64,000 bases of DNA, from assembly GCF_008728515.1 (NCBI RefSeq), contig NC_044978.1:6591771-6655770 (forward strand), read 5' to 3'. The stretch's first letter is position 1. Each line of letters starts with the position of its first letter. The position numbers and the translations under genes are program-made. Positions 10,506 through 22,775 of the stretch are shown here, piece by piece. This DNA is from Papio anubis (Eukaryota > Chordata > Mammalia > Primates > Cercopithecidae). The notes below the pieces were generated by a model, which saw nothing but the letters and a program-made list of their open reading frames with translations, had not been told where the DNA came from and ran no database searches.

Positions 10506-11095
10506 AAGTTTCCAATTTTAATTTTAAAAGTGAGAAAACTTTCCCTACCATGTTTATTTGCTGATTTCAAATTTACCTCTAAAGAAATCTCTTAAAATTT
10601 TAGTTACATTTGCTCAGAGATTATGTAAAGTATATTTTTCAGTACTCCAAAATACACAATATAAAAATATGAAGATATTACCAATATAGACTTTTAGTAT
10701 AACTAAACTCTAGTGAATCTTAAATCAAATTTTGAAACATAAATATTATACCTTGTTCTTCTAACTTTCATTTGGAAATCCCAGTCAATATATTGTTAAA
10801 ACACACCAAATAATATATATGAAAAGTATTCTATACAGAGTTAAATCACACCATAAATGTTCTCACTTTTATTTTTTACCCCTTGACCCTGTCTCCATGA
10901 GGCTAATTGGAAAGATTGAGTCTAATTAGAAAGACAAGGCACATGCAGAAATGTCTGTAACCTAAGGCAGTTCGTGTTAAGAACCCTGTAAACAGTAGTA
11001 CAAAGTAGAAATGAAGGCCATTGATTAGAAAAGCTAAGCTTCCTTATGGTTGCATCTGAAATAATGGATGTCACTGTAAGCTCTCATCAGTTACC
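10506..11095. other. Unassigned AT-rich stretch
   Basis: No repeat family, exon or RNA gene recognised. Very AT-rich with short imperfect runs. Confidence 0.3.
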
Positions 11096-11106
11096 TTCTC
11101 TCTTCA

Positions 11107-11121
11107 TTTTTTCTTTTTCTT

Positions 11122-11164
<43 letters not shown>

Positions 11165-11437
11165 AGACGGAGTCTCGCTCTGTCGCCCAGGTTGGAGTGC
11201 AGTGGCGCGATCCTGGCTAGCTCCGCCTCCTGGGTTCACACCATTCTCCTGCCTCAGACTCCCCAGTAGCTGGGACGACAAGCGCCCGTCACCACGCCTG
11301 GCTAATTTCTTTGTATTTGAGTAGAGACGGGGTTTCACCGTGTTAGCCAGGATGGTCTCGATCTCCTGACCTTGTGATCCGCCCGCCTCGGCCTCCCAAA
11401 GTGCTGGGATTACAGGCGTGAGCCACCGCACCCAGCC
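11107..11437 (-). mobile_element. AluY, minus strand
   Basis: Full-length young Alu in reverse with a long T-tract (about 11124-11163) before TTGAGACGGAGTCTCGCTC. A 15-bp TSD with one mismatch flanks it at 11096-11110 (TTCTCTCTTCATTTT) and 11438-11452. Confidence 0.95.
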
Positions 11438-11507
11438 TTCTCTTTTCATTTTACAAAGTGGAAAACCAAATTGATTTGAAGAAATTACTTTTTCTAAATG
11501 TCATAAT

Positions 11508-11757
11508 AGGAGACTGAGAGATGAGGATCACTTGAGGCCAAGAGTTCAAGAGCAGCCTAGGAAATATAGCAAGACTCTGTCTCTATTGAAAAAAAAAAAA
11601 TTAATTAGCTAGTGTAGTCCCAGCTACTCAGGAGGCTGAGGCAGAAGGATCATTTGAGAAGTTCAAGGTTACAGTAAGCTATGACGGTGCTACTGCACTC
11701 CAGTCTGGCTGGCAGAGCGAGACCCTGTCACTTTAAAAAAAATACATAAACAAATCA
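11508..11757 (+). mobile_element. AluJ, 5' truncated
   Basis: An old Alu lacking its first 50 or so bases and part of the second-arm start, with a middle A-run at 11590-11600 and a short tail. Confidence 0.88.
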
Positions 11758-12879
11758 CAACATGATGACCATTTATTTCTCTTCCCTGTTATTTCTACCA
11801 TGCTCTTGATAAATAGTACGAAAATCAATAGAAATGCAAAATCATGTCACAAAAGTGCATCTCAGCATCCCAGGCTTCCCAGGTTTCACCTTCAGGACTT
11901 TTACCTCTCTCTGTGCCAACCCTTTTGCAATACATGTTCCCAAACCTGCTATCCTCAAAAGTGCTCTTCTCTTTACCCCACCCACTGTCCACGTACCCCA
12001 CAGGCATCCTAATGACTGACTCCAAGACTTGAGAGCTGGCAAGTTTGTCCAAGGAAGCCCCTGAAACTGTCGTCAGGTGTCTGAAGAGTATGTTCGTGCA
12101 AGGCTGTGGAATGTTTTAGTTTATACACTTCGAGCCTCCGTGAGGCTGAACTGGTTAGCTGGACTCCCCACTATGACTCTAGGTGTCTGCCTCCTGAATC
12201 CGTTTTAAGACATATAATGGGTCAAGCATGACCCACTATTTTCTACAGTGGAAATCGATCTCTGGCAAAGGGCCCAGAAACTGTTATCTAATGCTTGTGC
12301 CTTTTTAAGTTAATAAGCATCTAGAATACTAATCGTCTCAGCATTATTTCTGCTATAGCTTTCTGTTCACTTTTCCCAACAAACCAACTATCCTTCAAGT
12401 AACTTGAATACCTACTACTTTCCAAATAAAAGCATCCTTTGAATTATACTGTTCTTTCGAAGCTCAAATTAGTATCCATGAGAAATTATTGATTTATAGC
12501 AGCTTCTCTACTTAGGTAAATGTCTACCTGATTGTTTATATTAAAGTAAGCTAGAAATTGGGTTTTCAAAAGTGTTCCTGCAATGAAAACATAATTTTAC
12601 ATGAATACTTATTTGATAATATAATTATTAGAAATTTAGTAATTCAATGGTTTGAGAGGAACTTGTAGCACTTTATTTAATGCTTCTTTATGCACAGTCT
12701 TAAATCTCTAAAATTACTTGCTTCCTTTAACATAAATACTATATTATATAAACAAATTAGGCTTATATGCATGAAGATATTCATCCTATTATTTAGGTAT
12801 ACCATGGTCATACCAAAATCATATTTTTTACAGGGTCTCTCTGATGGCCACCTAAAAATATAATGATTAAGAAAAACAT
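11758..12879. other. Unassigned stretch
   Basis: About 1.1 kb with no recognised repeat. The section 11840-12040 has overlapping open frames on both strands, but they overlap without a preferred frame, so I do not call a gene. Confidence 0.3.
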
Positions 12880-13009
12880 GGCCAGGTGCAGTGGCTCACA
12901 CATGTAATCCCAGGACTTTAGGAGGCATGGCAGGAGAATCACTTGAGTCCAGGAGTTCAAGAATAGTCTGGCAACATAGTGAGACGCCACCTCTACGAAA
13001 AAAAAAAAA
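12880..13009 (+). mobile_element. Alu left arm (FLAM-like) fragment
   Basis: Only the first Alu monomer is present, running from GGCCAGGTGCAGTGGCTCAC straight into an A-run. It may be a free left monomer or a truncated Alu. Confidence 0.85.
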
Positions 13010-13295
13010 TTCTTCTAAAAGCTTTGAGTCCGTGTTACAGCTCTTTTAGAATTCTTCTAGCAGGTTTTCCAGTCTTCGATAAATGTGTAAAAAACACATG
13101 AAGCATACTTGTCAGTCCTTCCTCAACTTTTAACAGCTTTATAGCAACACATAAAATTTCAAGGAGCATCAATAATGATTAAGTAAAATTAAAAGTTTCA
13201 TGTGCCAATGATTTGTAAGTTTATACCTAACTGATCAATTCTGTTGATTTTATAACTTCTGAATGTTTTTTAAATATGCACATATGAATTTTAGA
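13010..13295. other. Short unassigned stretch
   Basis: AT-rich. A small inverted pair (CTTCTAAAAGC and GCTCTTTTAGAA) sits at about 13012-13054. Nothing else recognised. Confidence 0.3.
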
Positions 13296-13600
13296 GGCTG
13301 GGCGAGGTGGCTCATACCTGTAATCCCAGCACTTTGGGAGGCCCAGGCGGGCATCCCGACCATCTGAGGTCGGGAGTTCAAGACCAGCCTGACCAACATA
13401 GAGAAACCCCATCTCTACTAAAAATACAAAATTAGCCGGGCGTGGTGGCGCATGCCTGAAATCCCAGCTACTCGGAAGGCTGAGCCAGAAGAACTGCTTG
13501 AACCCGGGAGGCGGAGGTTGCAGTGACCCGAGATTATGCCATTGCACTCTAGCCTGGGCAACAAGAGTGAAACGCTGTCTCAAAAAAAAAAAAAAAAAAA
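13296..13600 (+). mobile_element. AluS (Sq/Sp-like), plus strand
   Basis: Full-length Alu with GGGCAACAAGAGTGAAAC near the 3' end, a base pattern of the Sq/Sp group, and a 19-A tail. Confidence 0.93.
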
Positions 13601-13904
13601 TTATAATACTATATGCCATAAAATGACATTTCATATTTAAAGACAGTTTTTAAACTCTTGTATTCACATGCCATAATTTAAAATCTTACTTCACTGAATG
13701 AGAATGATATCTGTTGTCCTCATTTTTTCATTTTTATCCTTAACAATTTCTGCCACAGCCAGTGCACACAAAGGCAATGACACCCAGGGATGGAATGATT
13801 AGTTCCATCACAACTAAGTCAAGACACAGACATTGATGTGACCCCAACAAAAGTAAATAATGGAGTCTCCAAAATAAAGCTCTATAGTAAAGTTAAATAC
13901 CCAC
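13601..13904. other. Unassigned stretch
   Basis: No repeat or exon recognised. Confidence 0.3.
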
Positions 13905-14045
13905 TGCACAAGAAATCAGAGCATCTAGGTTCTAACCCCATCTCTACGAATAGCTTGCTGGGAGAGTTTTGACATTTAACAATCTGTCTGATTGCCAAGT
14001 TTCTTCTATAAAATGATAATGTTGACTCAAAGATCCAAAGTCAAT
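13905..14045 (+). repeat. MIR fragment
   Basis: The order of blocks (gttctaacccc-tctctac-agcttgctgg, cattt-aca-tctgtctgattgcc-agtttcttctataaaatgataat) follows the MIR consensus of a tRNA-derived mammalian SINE. Confidence 0.6.
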
Positions 14046-14270
14046 TCATGCTCTAAAAATTAATGATTTTTTTAGGTTTTGTGACATTTCACGGTACACT
14101 GTAGTAATTTATATCTTATTTTCCCACTAATTTAGAAAAATGCCTAAATGATCCTTAATTGGCAATGGGTCCTAAGAATTTTGTTTTAAATCCCTGTTAT
14201 CCAAAAGAGCCCTTTTGTATATCTGGCAGTAGATACAAGGATCTTTCTAAATCTTAAAAAAAAAAAGTCA

Positions 14271-14557
14271 GCCAGGCACGGTGGCTCATGCCTGTAATCC
14301 CAGCACTTTGGGAGGCCGAGGTAGATGGATCACGAGGTTGAGAGATTGAGACCATCCTGGCCAACATGGAGAAACCCTGTCTCTACTAAAAGTACAAAAA
14401 AATTAGCTGGGCATGGTGGCACATGCCTGTAGTCCCAGCTACTCGGGAGGCTGAGGCAGGAGAATTGCTTGAACCCAGGAGGCAGAGGCTACCGTGAGCT
14501 GAGATCGTGCCACAAAGTGAGACACCGTCTCAAAAAAAAAAAAAAAAAAAAAAAAAA
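14271..14557 (+). mobile_element. AluS with right-arm deletion
   Basis: Alu with a roughly 25-bp deletion in the right arm: GTGCCACAAAGTGAGACACC lacks the usual ACTGCACTCCAGCCTGGG block. It ends in a 26-A tail. Confidence 0.92.
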
Positions 14558-14569
14558 TCACAGGTTTCC

Positions 14570-15175
14570 ATTGCCAGCTACATAAAATCAAGGTATCTAG
14601 TCTGGCATTCAGGATACTCAAAATTTGACCTCAACTCACCTCCCAACCTTCATTTCCAGTGATTCCCTTTCCTGTTCCCAAAGCTACAGTCAAACTAAAC
14701 ATGTTTTTTCTAAGTGCACCAAAGTGTTCCATCACCCATGTTTTTTGTTTATGCCATTTATCTTTACCTAGACTGTTCTCTATTTCCACTAAGCCAAGTC
14801 TTACCTGATTATCAAAGCTACGGGGACCATCCATATAATTTATCACACAAACTGGAATAATTTTGACCAGAAAGATGTTAATTGGATGGGACATTAGGAC
14901 ATCCAGAGCAAACTGGGGCTGACGCAAGCAGACTGGGAGATATGATAGCTCCACGCAAAGCCCAACTCAAATGCACATCTATCAGAAATAATCCCTCTCT
15001 CCCGTAAATCTCTGCCACACTTTTCACGTGTATCTCTTCTCACTTATTATTTCTGCGTGTATTCAAACTATGTGTATAAAAGGCTTTATTCTCCCTAACT
15101 AGCTTGAATCATCATTATCCCCACAATGTGTAGCATACAGTAGGTTCTCAACAAATGTCTAATGGATGAATTATT
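14570..15175 (+). repeat. L2 3' region, interrupted
   Basis: Recognised from the C-rich 5' portion (ATTCCCTTTCCTGTTCCCAA) and a clear L2 tail (TAGCATACAGTAGGTTCTCA, then ACAAATGTCTAATGGATGAA). About 140 bases near 14820-14960 do not fit and may be a separate insertion. Confidence 0.65.
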
Positions 15176-15689
15176 TCCTAGGTATGTCTAACTCCAGTAT
15201 ATAAAATTAGGTTTCCTCGAATCAGCACGTGCCTTTTACAAATCAACACCCAAGTTCACACAGAGAAGAAACACACTCCATGGCCATATGAAAGTTCTGT
15301 CTTCCTTAGAGATGTCCCATGTTCACAAACCACGGTGGTTTGTCCTGATGTGAAACTTCCGTGGTGCAAATGACAAATCCATATATGATGTCATACAGGC
15401 TGGGACAGAAACCATATTGCCCAACCACTTGGTGCCTTGGTAACAACTACATGTCTAAGCTCTGGTGCAAGATCTACAGAACTCTGTGCTTCTAATTTGT
15501 GAGGAGATAGTTCACGAAAAGCATTGTTTCAACTTAGAAGAGCTTTAGCTCTCAGGACACAGAGCTGAGAGATTACCTCTTTATCTAACAAGATTTTGAC
15601 GACCCTGGATCCCAAAGTATTCGATCTTACCTTTCTTATGATATTGACTACCTTCTAGTTATATACTCTAGACACCTGAGGATCCAGGG
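15176..15689. other. Unassigned stretch with a RUNX-like palindrome
   Basis: No repeat family recognised. The most ordered element is the palindrome at 15325-15343, listed separately. Confidence 0.35.
15325..15343. promoter_or_regulatory. Perfect 9+1+9 palindrome with two RUNX-type half-sites
   Basis: ACAAACCAC, a central G, then GTGGTTTGT. AACCAC and GTGGTT are the RUNX family core in both orientations, face to face. A further GTGGT is at about 15361. Function is inference only; it may be coincidence. Confidence 0.3.
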
Positions 15690-15775
15690 CTGTAATCACT
15701 GATCTTTGTATACTTCAGAGTACACAGAGTAACAGACATCGTACATACTCAACAAATACTGGTTGAATTAATTTT
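15690..15775 (+). repeat. L2 tail fragment
   Basis: CATACTCAACAAATACTGGTTGAATT fits the decayed L2 3' end pattern. Confidence 0.45.
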
Positions 15776-15904
15776 AAAAACAAATGAGTAAATGACTCAC
15801 GATTGTTCACCAACTAAGAAAGACTTCTCATGGTCCTGCTGAAGCATGTTTCAAATATACATGAACTCAGGCCTGCTTCACTCATGTATTCCAACTCCTT
15901 TATA

Positions 15905-16085
15905 TGTAAAAAAATCCTGTGAGATAGATATAATGAGGCTCCACTTTACAAAACACTATGGTTCACAAAAGCGAGAAGCCCCGTCCAGAATGAACAGCAA
16001 AGTGACAGCCAGTTCTGAAATCGAGACATTCTGCCCACATAGGAGCACTGCAATGAACCTGACAGATATGGCACGTATATAAAGA
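15905..16085 (-). repeat. MIR fragment, minus strand
   Basis: A decayed MIR in reverse, seen in the order TTTACAAA, CTATGGTTCACAAAAGCG, GACAGCCAGTTCTGAAAT, ACATTCTGCCC. Weak but collinear. Confidence 0.4.
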
Positions 16086-17310
16086 AAACATTTACAAGTT
16101 CAATGGCTATTCTCATCTATGAATGCCACAGGCTACAGTGGACAAATGCCTCAAATGCCTTACCCAATTCTATCAATTTCCCTGAAATCAAAGAAGAGAA
16201 AAAAAAAAGCTTTCATTAGCTGTGTCTTTCAGCCACTAGTACAGATAAACCTGGCTATATCTAGGGGAGGGAGGAACACAGATGAGAGAAAAAAAGAAAG
16301 TAGGACAAAATTAGAAGTAGAAAGATTTAATTTTTAAGTTCTCATTACTAACATAAGATCTCAATTTATTAAATTACATGTAGATACTAAAAGTATTATA
16401 TCAGTGTAGCACTCTTCATCACAAGCACACATTAAAATACAGCTAGATAAATGTATCGAGTTATTTTGGGGACTCCATAAAGGAGACACTTTGTCATCTG
16501 GAATGTCTACCTGAAGACAGACTCTTACTACAACAGAAAATCTTAAGAACTAAACAAAACCATTTTTTAAAAATCAAACACTCTGATTTTTTGTCCAAGT
16601 GTATTTCATCACACCACATTCAAATTCCACAATATAAGATTTAGATGAAAAAGAAAAAGTTGCATTTGGTGACAGTCTTAAAGGTTCTTTGATTACCTAT
16701 ATAGTTTCTACATTCTTTGTAACAGTAATTAAATCTAAGCCTCAATGGGTTTCAGTCCTATTTGCTATGAGTCTGAAGGCATGAGAAGTATGTAGCATTT
16801 ATATAACAGGAAATATCTAAAAGCATTCTGCTGAGATTTCCTTCCCCCACACCCCCTTCCACACCCATTCCTTAAACTGCCTTCAAAAGGCCTGCTGTGT
16901 TCTCTAAAAATTAAACACTAGTTACTAAAAGAAACAGTGTACCTATTTCTCAGCACATCTCCACTGAAGTTGTATTTAGCCTGGCTTAGCTTCTCAAGCC
17001 TAGCACCTGACCCTTAATGCTCAAATATTTTCATGTCCTAGAGGCCAAAGATGCTTTTCTGTTGTTATCAGGGTGGAATTTAGGAGGAAAGAAAAGGCTT
17101 CCCAACTCAGCTCTCCATTCTCCACACACCAAACCCCAGTCAAGAGGCCCTTCCAAAGCCCTGACATGAATGTGTCCCTGACACCCCAAGTCAGAAGAGG
17201 CCCTTGTACCTCGTCTACCCTCTCCAACCCCCTACTCCCTGTCCTACTCTCAAACCAGAATGTTTGTGTTATGCTAGAGGTAATGATTGTTAATCCAGCT
17301 CTTAAATGAG
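16086..17310. other. Unassigned stretch
   Basis: About 1.2 kb in the Alu-free interval. No exon or RNA gene recognised. The 17021-17309 part is GC-richer and open on both strands, without a preferred frame. Confidence 0.3.
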
Positions 17311-17395
17311 TCTAACATTTACTATTAGTTATTAGTACCTCTGCAGCAGTACTTATTACTATTAGTTATTATTAGTTATCACTACCTCTAGTTTA
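17311..17395 (+). repeat. Local imperfect duplication (TATTAGTTATTAGTACCTCT type)
   Basis: ACTATTAGTTATTAGTACCTCT is followed about 37 bases later by ACTATTAGTTATTATTAGTTATCACTACCTCT in looser form. Confidence 0.6.
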
Positions 17396-19728
17396 CTAAA
17401 TGCCTAAAATGTGCCTTTTCTACAGTATACCATTGGTCTAGTTACCTTATGGTAACCAGAATGTGGATGTCACTTAACTGGAGGCTGCCACATGGAATTG
17501 GCACCCAGCCAACTATATTTTGCCTGGCCTCTTAAAAACATGTGCCCATGTCCTCAGAAGTCAAGCACTGCCCACAAATACCCACAAGGCCTGGCTCCAC
17601 AAGGAGCATCCTCATAACAGGTGAGTCAAGTAGGCCTGAACCCAATTCATTCCAGGACCCATACCCACAAGAAAGGACTTATTTTGCTGCTGCTGGTTTC
17701 AAAGCCATTCACATCACAAAGTTTTCCTTCAATAGTGTAAACTGTCTAAAGAGCTTCCCAAATTATTTTTAGCTTTTTTTAAAAAAGGTAGGATTTCCTT
17801 AGTTCTAACTTTCTCTGCCTTTTGAAGATCAATTCTTAATCTCTTTTCTGTGCCACTACTTTAAAATATATATATATATATATATGCGCACACCAAATCA
17901 CATAATGCAGGGGACACTGACCTACGTTAAGTCATAACATTTTCCAAGTAAAATATCAGGGAGCTTAAGATCGTGCAAACTTCTTAAATGAAATCAGAGC
18001 AGAAGGCAAATCTCTTACATGGACCTTCTTAACTGCTGCTCACAGAAATTATTTTGTCCAAAGTGCAAGAGAGAATTTTAATTTCAGTTCCATTTTCTCA
18101 TTATCCTCAAAAACTCTTAATAGTACCATTTTGTTAAATTGAGTTAATCCCAACTGAATAGAGTAATTCAAGAACTTGACTCAATTGTCCATAGGAATAC
18201 TAATTTCATTTTATCTAAAATTAATATAACCTGGAACATTAAAGCTAGCCACTCCCATTAATCTTGCCACCTTATTTGATGATTCAATTCTATCTATAAT
18301 TATGTTATACAATTTAAGGCACCCAATAGTTAGATCACAAATCACTTTTGTATTATGACCTAGAAAATACCACCATCTCTTCACAAAATTGAAACTTCTA
18401 AATTAAATTTAATAATTTTGAGCACCATCCACATACAATAACACAATCAAGACAAAGGGTACTTCAAAGTAATTTAGCAATGACCTGTAACGTAGGTCAA
18501 GTCAAACAACCAAAATGAAACATAAAGGAAATAGAGACGGATCCTAAATTACACTGAGGTTATGCCCCAAACACTCATTGGTAGTCAGCTGTTTTGCACT
18601 CAGGTTATTCATTTGGTGATGCCCCCAAACCAGACCACAGAAGTCTCAACCTCACAGCTTATCTAAATAAAGTTCTCTGCATCCTCCCTATCACGTGACC
18701 AGTTTGTTTACTGGACTGATTTGTTGTTCTGTTCTTACTATCCCCTGTGGCTATGGGCTCTGGGCTTCTCTTCTAGTGGTGAAAGAACAGATTTCTCAGC
18801 TTCCAGCTACATTCCACTGATGGATGGCTATTCCGGTAGCCGAGGGCAGGGATGAGCTGGCAGTGTGGGGTGCGGACTAGAAAGGGTGAGGAGCTACTGG
18901 CAGTCAACATCACCTTGGCACACTTTAAGTACTACACATCTCCCACAACACTTATTTTCTAATCTCTCTGGGGCCACATGAATGGGTCTGCCTGCTTTCC
19001 TTTTCCTGTTGCCACTTTTTAATAGTTCCAGTTTTTCCCCTTTATGGGTTCACTGAAGAAAGTCTTATAGCTTTGCTCTACCCTCTTTTTGTCCCTAATG
19101 GAAATCGCTGTTTTATCTCAAAGCTTTTTACTACTAGGCACTCATGTAAAAGGGTTCCTTCCTTTGAAGTCATCTCATCTCACCAAGGCACCAGAGACAA
19201 GAACAAAAATGGAACACCAGGAAATAAAGATGCTTCTTGGAACACAAAAGAAAGATGAATACATTAGAAAAGGTAAAGCCCTTGATAGGGCCTTGGGATC
19301 GTGGATGAGACCCTAAGTACACGCTCTAGAATAACCACATAACCACTAACCTAGATTAACCAGACAAGGGGGAAATGATAATGACGATGCTGGAAGGGGA
19401 AGAGTGGCCTCTGTGGGAAGAAGGAATGGGGTGAGAAGAACGGTTGAATGATACTATAATGGCAATTTCTCATGAGTCAGACAACCTAAAATTCCTGCAA
19501 AAAAACAGCTGTCAAGATGCAGATCAGAAAAGAGGGAAGATGAACAAATGTCAGTTAAGGAGCAGCTGGAGTACAAGGTGCCACAGAGTAAAAGGTAGAC
19601 TTCATTGTTAATAGGGAATACTACTAAGAGTCTAGGAAGAGTTCAATAAAGACAATAAAACGGTGGTGATGTTTGCTGAAGGAAAGTGATGGCAGGAAGA
19701 GGCAAAGAGCATTTATTTTTTGGAAGGG
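17396..19728. other. Unassigned stretch
   Basis: About 2.3 kb without a recognised repeat apart from a short (TA)n at 17867-17885. Short open frames overlap on the plus strand near 17542-17772 and 19073-19316. None has a recognisable protein or splice context. Confidence 0.3.
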
Positions 19729-22076
19729 CAGTCCTTGCTTTGCGTGGTAGTGCTGCACCATAAAAATTACCTTGCAAGATGAACTCATGCAAAGTAATTT
19801 TAATAATTATGAGAAAAGAGTATAATTATTCTGACCTTTGAGAATTTTTATCAAAACATTTAAAATTCTCTATAAGTGTATAGGCAAATGAAAAATATAG
19901 TAAAAATAGTATTTGGTACATTGCAATTTAAAACATTAGAAACATTGAGAATTAGGGTTTATTTCTTTGTAAAAAACTAATTAGGGGTAGTTTGAACAGG
20001 GTTTGCCTTCTTTGTTGTATAACTTGCAATACAGAGCAAGTATCTTTTCTATATCTTAACTAGTTGCAGTACTCCTTCCTAAGTTTGGATTCACTATCAA
20101 CAATTTTATTCTTTGTACTTTCAATGTCATGTATTATCTCTTTTAAAGTGAAGACATTTGGTAGCATCACTTCCCCTGAGACATCTCCATCCTTCCTCAT
20201 TTATGCTGAAAAATTTGCCCTCACTAAGTTCCTATGAGTACACATCTGAAGTCTTTCAAATGGTGGAACATTCACAAAGTCAACTACACTTAATGTGTTG
20301 CTTAATGACAGAGATACATTTTGAGAAATGTGTGGTTAGGTGATTTCACTGTGTGGACCTGATAGAGTGCACTTACACAAACCTAGAGGTGTAGCCTACT
20401 ACACACCTAGGTCATATGGTAAGGCCTTTTGCTCCTAGCCTGCAAACATGTACAGCAAGATATTGTATAGAATACCGCAGGCAACTGGAACACAATGGTA
20501 TTTGTGTATCTAAACATAGAAAAGGTATGTAAAAATATGGTATTCTAACATTATGGGACCACTGTTGTATATGCAGTCCGTCCTGACTAAAATGTCCTTA
20601 TGCAGCGTGTGACTCTGTTTCTTCTGTAACTCTATGTTCAATTCGAATTCTGCAAGGTTATCTGCACAGTGTGGTAAATGTATTGCCACACTGCACACAC
20701 ATTACTCACTGTTACTTCCTGCTATGATGCTTAACTGTTTTCTAATGCATGCTTTATGTCATATTTCTTCCAAAATTCAGCTACAGAAATGCATAATCTC
20801 TACTTGTAGCATCAATAATCTGTCTGAAACTCCATCTAAGGTAACAGGCCTTAAAAGCCCAAATAACTCCTTGGTTCACCAGCTGGATTAATGAAGTTTC
20901 TGATTGTAGTAAAAATCAAATTTTCGCATTTTCTTTCAAGTATTCAAGAGAACTGGGGTGACTCGCAGCATTATCTAACGGCAGTAGTTGTGCTCTAAAA
21001 GTTAAAATTATTTTGCCAACCTCTGGACAAAAACAGCTGAAACAAGTCTTGGAGCAATGGCGGCCCAGGATCTTTTATGTGCGTGACAGTGACGGCTGAG
21101 ACGCCTGCTTCATGATTAAGGGTTTTTTCCTAATGCTCTAGGATTCTCAGACAGATAAGCATAGGTTTTATTTTAAAGTTACCTTTTGTGTCGTCTCCTA
21201 ATAAAAGAGCTGCTCTATCTTTAACTCCTTAAAGCTGCTTCTCGATCTTACATCTTCTGTGGCACAAGCTCCTGATGGAGTTGCCTTACAGCTTACCTCA
21301 TCAATATTAACTATTTGAGGATGGTTGTCATCACCCGCCGTAAATAATCCTTGGAATCTGGATGCAAATTTCCCACCAGCATCTTTCTCTGTGCTACAGC
21401 TTCACCTAACAGATTAATCAATTCACGCCAACTTCTGAATGATGAAGCTAGTCTTTACTGGTAGAATTTCCTCAATCTCAGTGTAATTACTATTTTCTTT
21501 CAATGTGGCAACTAACTTCAATACTTTGACCTTAATGCTAACCAAACTGGGATTTTTTTTTATACAGGCTTCAATCCAAAGTAAAAGTAATACTCCATTT
21601 TAGCCATAAGCAGCTTTCTATTCCTGGTAAAATTTAAACTAAAACATAGTACGTGATTTTACAGTTTTTTATATTCATACGACTGATGCAATATGGTTCA
21701 TACCACTGCTTCATGCAGGCCTACCTCTCATCCCATATTTGCTTTGATATCCATATTTTCAAATCTTCTGATCACTTCCAATTTCACTTTCAGCATTTAT
21801 CACCTTTCATTTCTTTGCTGCACTTTCATCTTTGTTGGCCAATTCGTCTTTCAACTATTCATTCTTACAAAATGTTACGTGGGCTTATCAGTAGGTGATG
21901 CAAAGAGGCAATACAACTGCATACTTTGCTGTCTGTGTATGAACTGAATAACAGATGAACGGTGACAAATTACTGATAGAGTCGAAAAAGAAATGAGATG
22001 TGTCACTGATCATGATGCACATTTGTTACTTATGCAGGATTTGTGGACTGAAGGGCCAAAAGCAAAGTTTGTACTG
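19729..22076 (-). mobile_element. Tigger-type (pogo/CENP-B-like) DNA transposon, fossil
   Basis: Ends carry imperfect inverted repeats: CAGTCCTTGCTTTGC at 19729-19743 and GCAAAGTTTGTACTG at 22062-22076 (11 of 15 pair). A TA follows the right end. The minus strand near 21731-21787 reads KLEVIRRFENMDIKANMG, matching the N-terminal helix-turn-helix of Tigger/CENP-B-like transposases, which bind the transposon ends. The frame is then broken many times, so no transposase is made. Without the MER2 insertion the element is about 2.0 kb, close to a full autonomous Tigger. Confidence 0.65.
20287..20616 (+). mobile_element. MER2 (non-autonomous Tigger relative), near full length
   Basis: From ATGTGTTGCTTAATGACAG to TGCAGCGTGTGACTCTG this follows the roughly 345-bp MER2 consensus, including CCTACTACACACCTAGG and ATTATGGGACCACTGTTG. 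It sits inside the Tigger element and splits it. Confidence 0.85.
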
Positions 22077-22446
22077 TATGCAGTTAATAAACTGTGGAAG
22101 GTGAAATTTCAATCATGTTGCTGGGGGACTGGTGTCATTTAAGTAAACCATCATAACTGACATATGTGCACATCAGAATCAGGCAAAGTGAGGAATGCCT
22201 TATTTCATTCCAATACCTGCTCAAAAATTAGTTTAGGCCAATTTGAGCTAAAGATTTTCAATTTTTATTGAAATAATGAAACTTTAGGGAAAAGTAGATC
22301 CCTACACTGTGATCAAATATGGACAAATTCATTATACAAATAAGGCATATGAGAGGAGCAAAAGGAGTTATAAATTTTTGCTTTGAAATACATTACTCCA
22401 TAAAATTAATGTGTTGTGATCAAAAATTTTTTTAAAAAGATAAGTT
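22077..22446. other. Unassigned stretch
   Basis: Right flank of the Tigger element. No repeat or exon recognised. Confidence 0.3.
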
Positions 22447-22448
22447 CA

Positions 22449-22731
22449 GTCAGGTGCAGTGTCTCATGCCTGTAATCCCAGCACTTTGGGAAGCTGAGGC
22501 AGACGGATCACCTGAGCCAGGAGTTCAAGACAAGGCTGGGCAACATGATGAAAACTGGTCTCTACTGAAAATACAAAAAATTACCCAGGTGTTGTGGCGC
22601 ATGCCTGTAGTTCCAGCTACTCAAAGCCTGAGGTGGGAGGATCACCTGAGCTCGGGAAGTAGAGTCTGCAGTGAGCCAAAATCTCGCCACTGTACTCCAG
22701 ACTGGATGACAGAGTGAGACCCTGTCTCAAA

Positions 22732-22774
<43 letters not shown>

Positions 22775-22775
22775 G
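22449..22775 (+). mobile_element. Alu (J/S), tail expanded to (AAAT)n
   Basis: Diverged full-length Alu. The tail is a clean AAAT microsatellite at 22730-22775 with about eleven units. Confidence 0.92.

Noticed and set aside
11825..12052. Gene in the 11.8-12.05 kb region open in several frames on both strands
   Set aside because: Five overlapping frames without preference indicate low stop density by composition and not coding selection.
13227..13634. Long open frame (135 residues, minus)
   Set aside because: It is the reverse reading of an AluS, the familiar SFFFLRQ...GVQW-type Alu peptide, as are those at 25919-26296, 48509-48856 and 53991-54338.
19729..22076. A living Tigger-derived domesticated gene
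   Set aside because: The transposase frame is broken many times and no long open frame remains.
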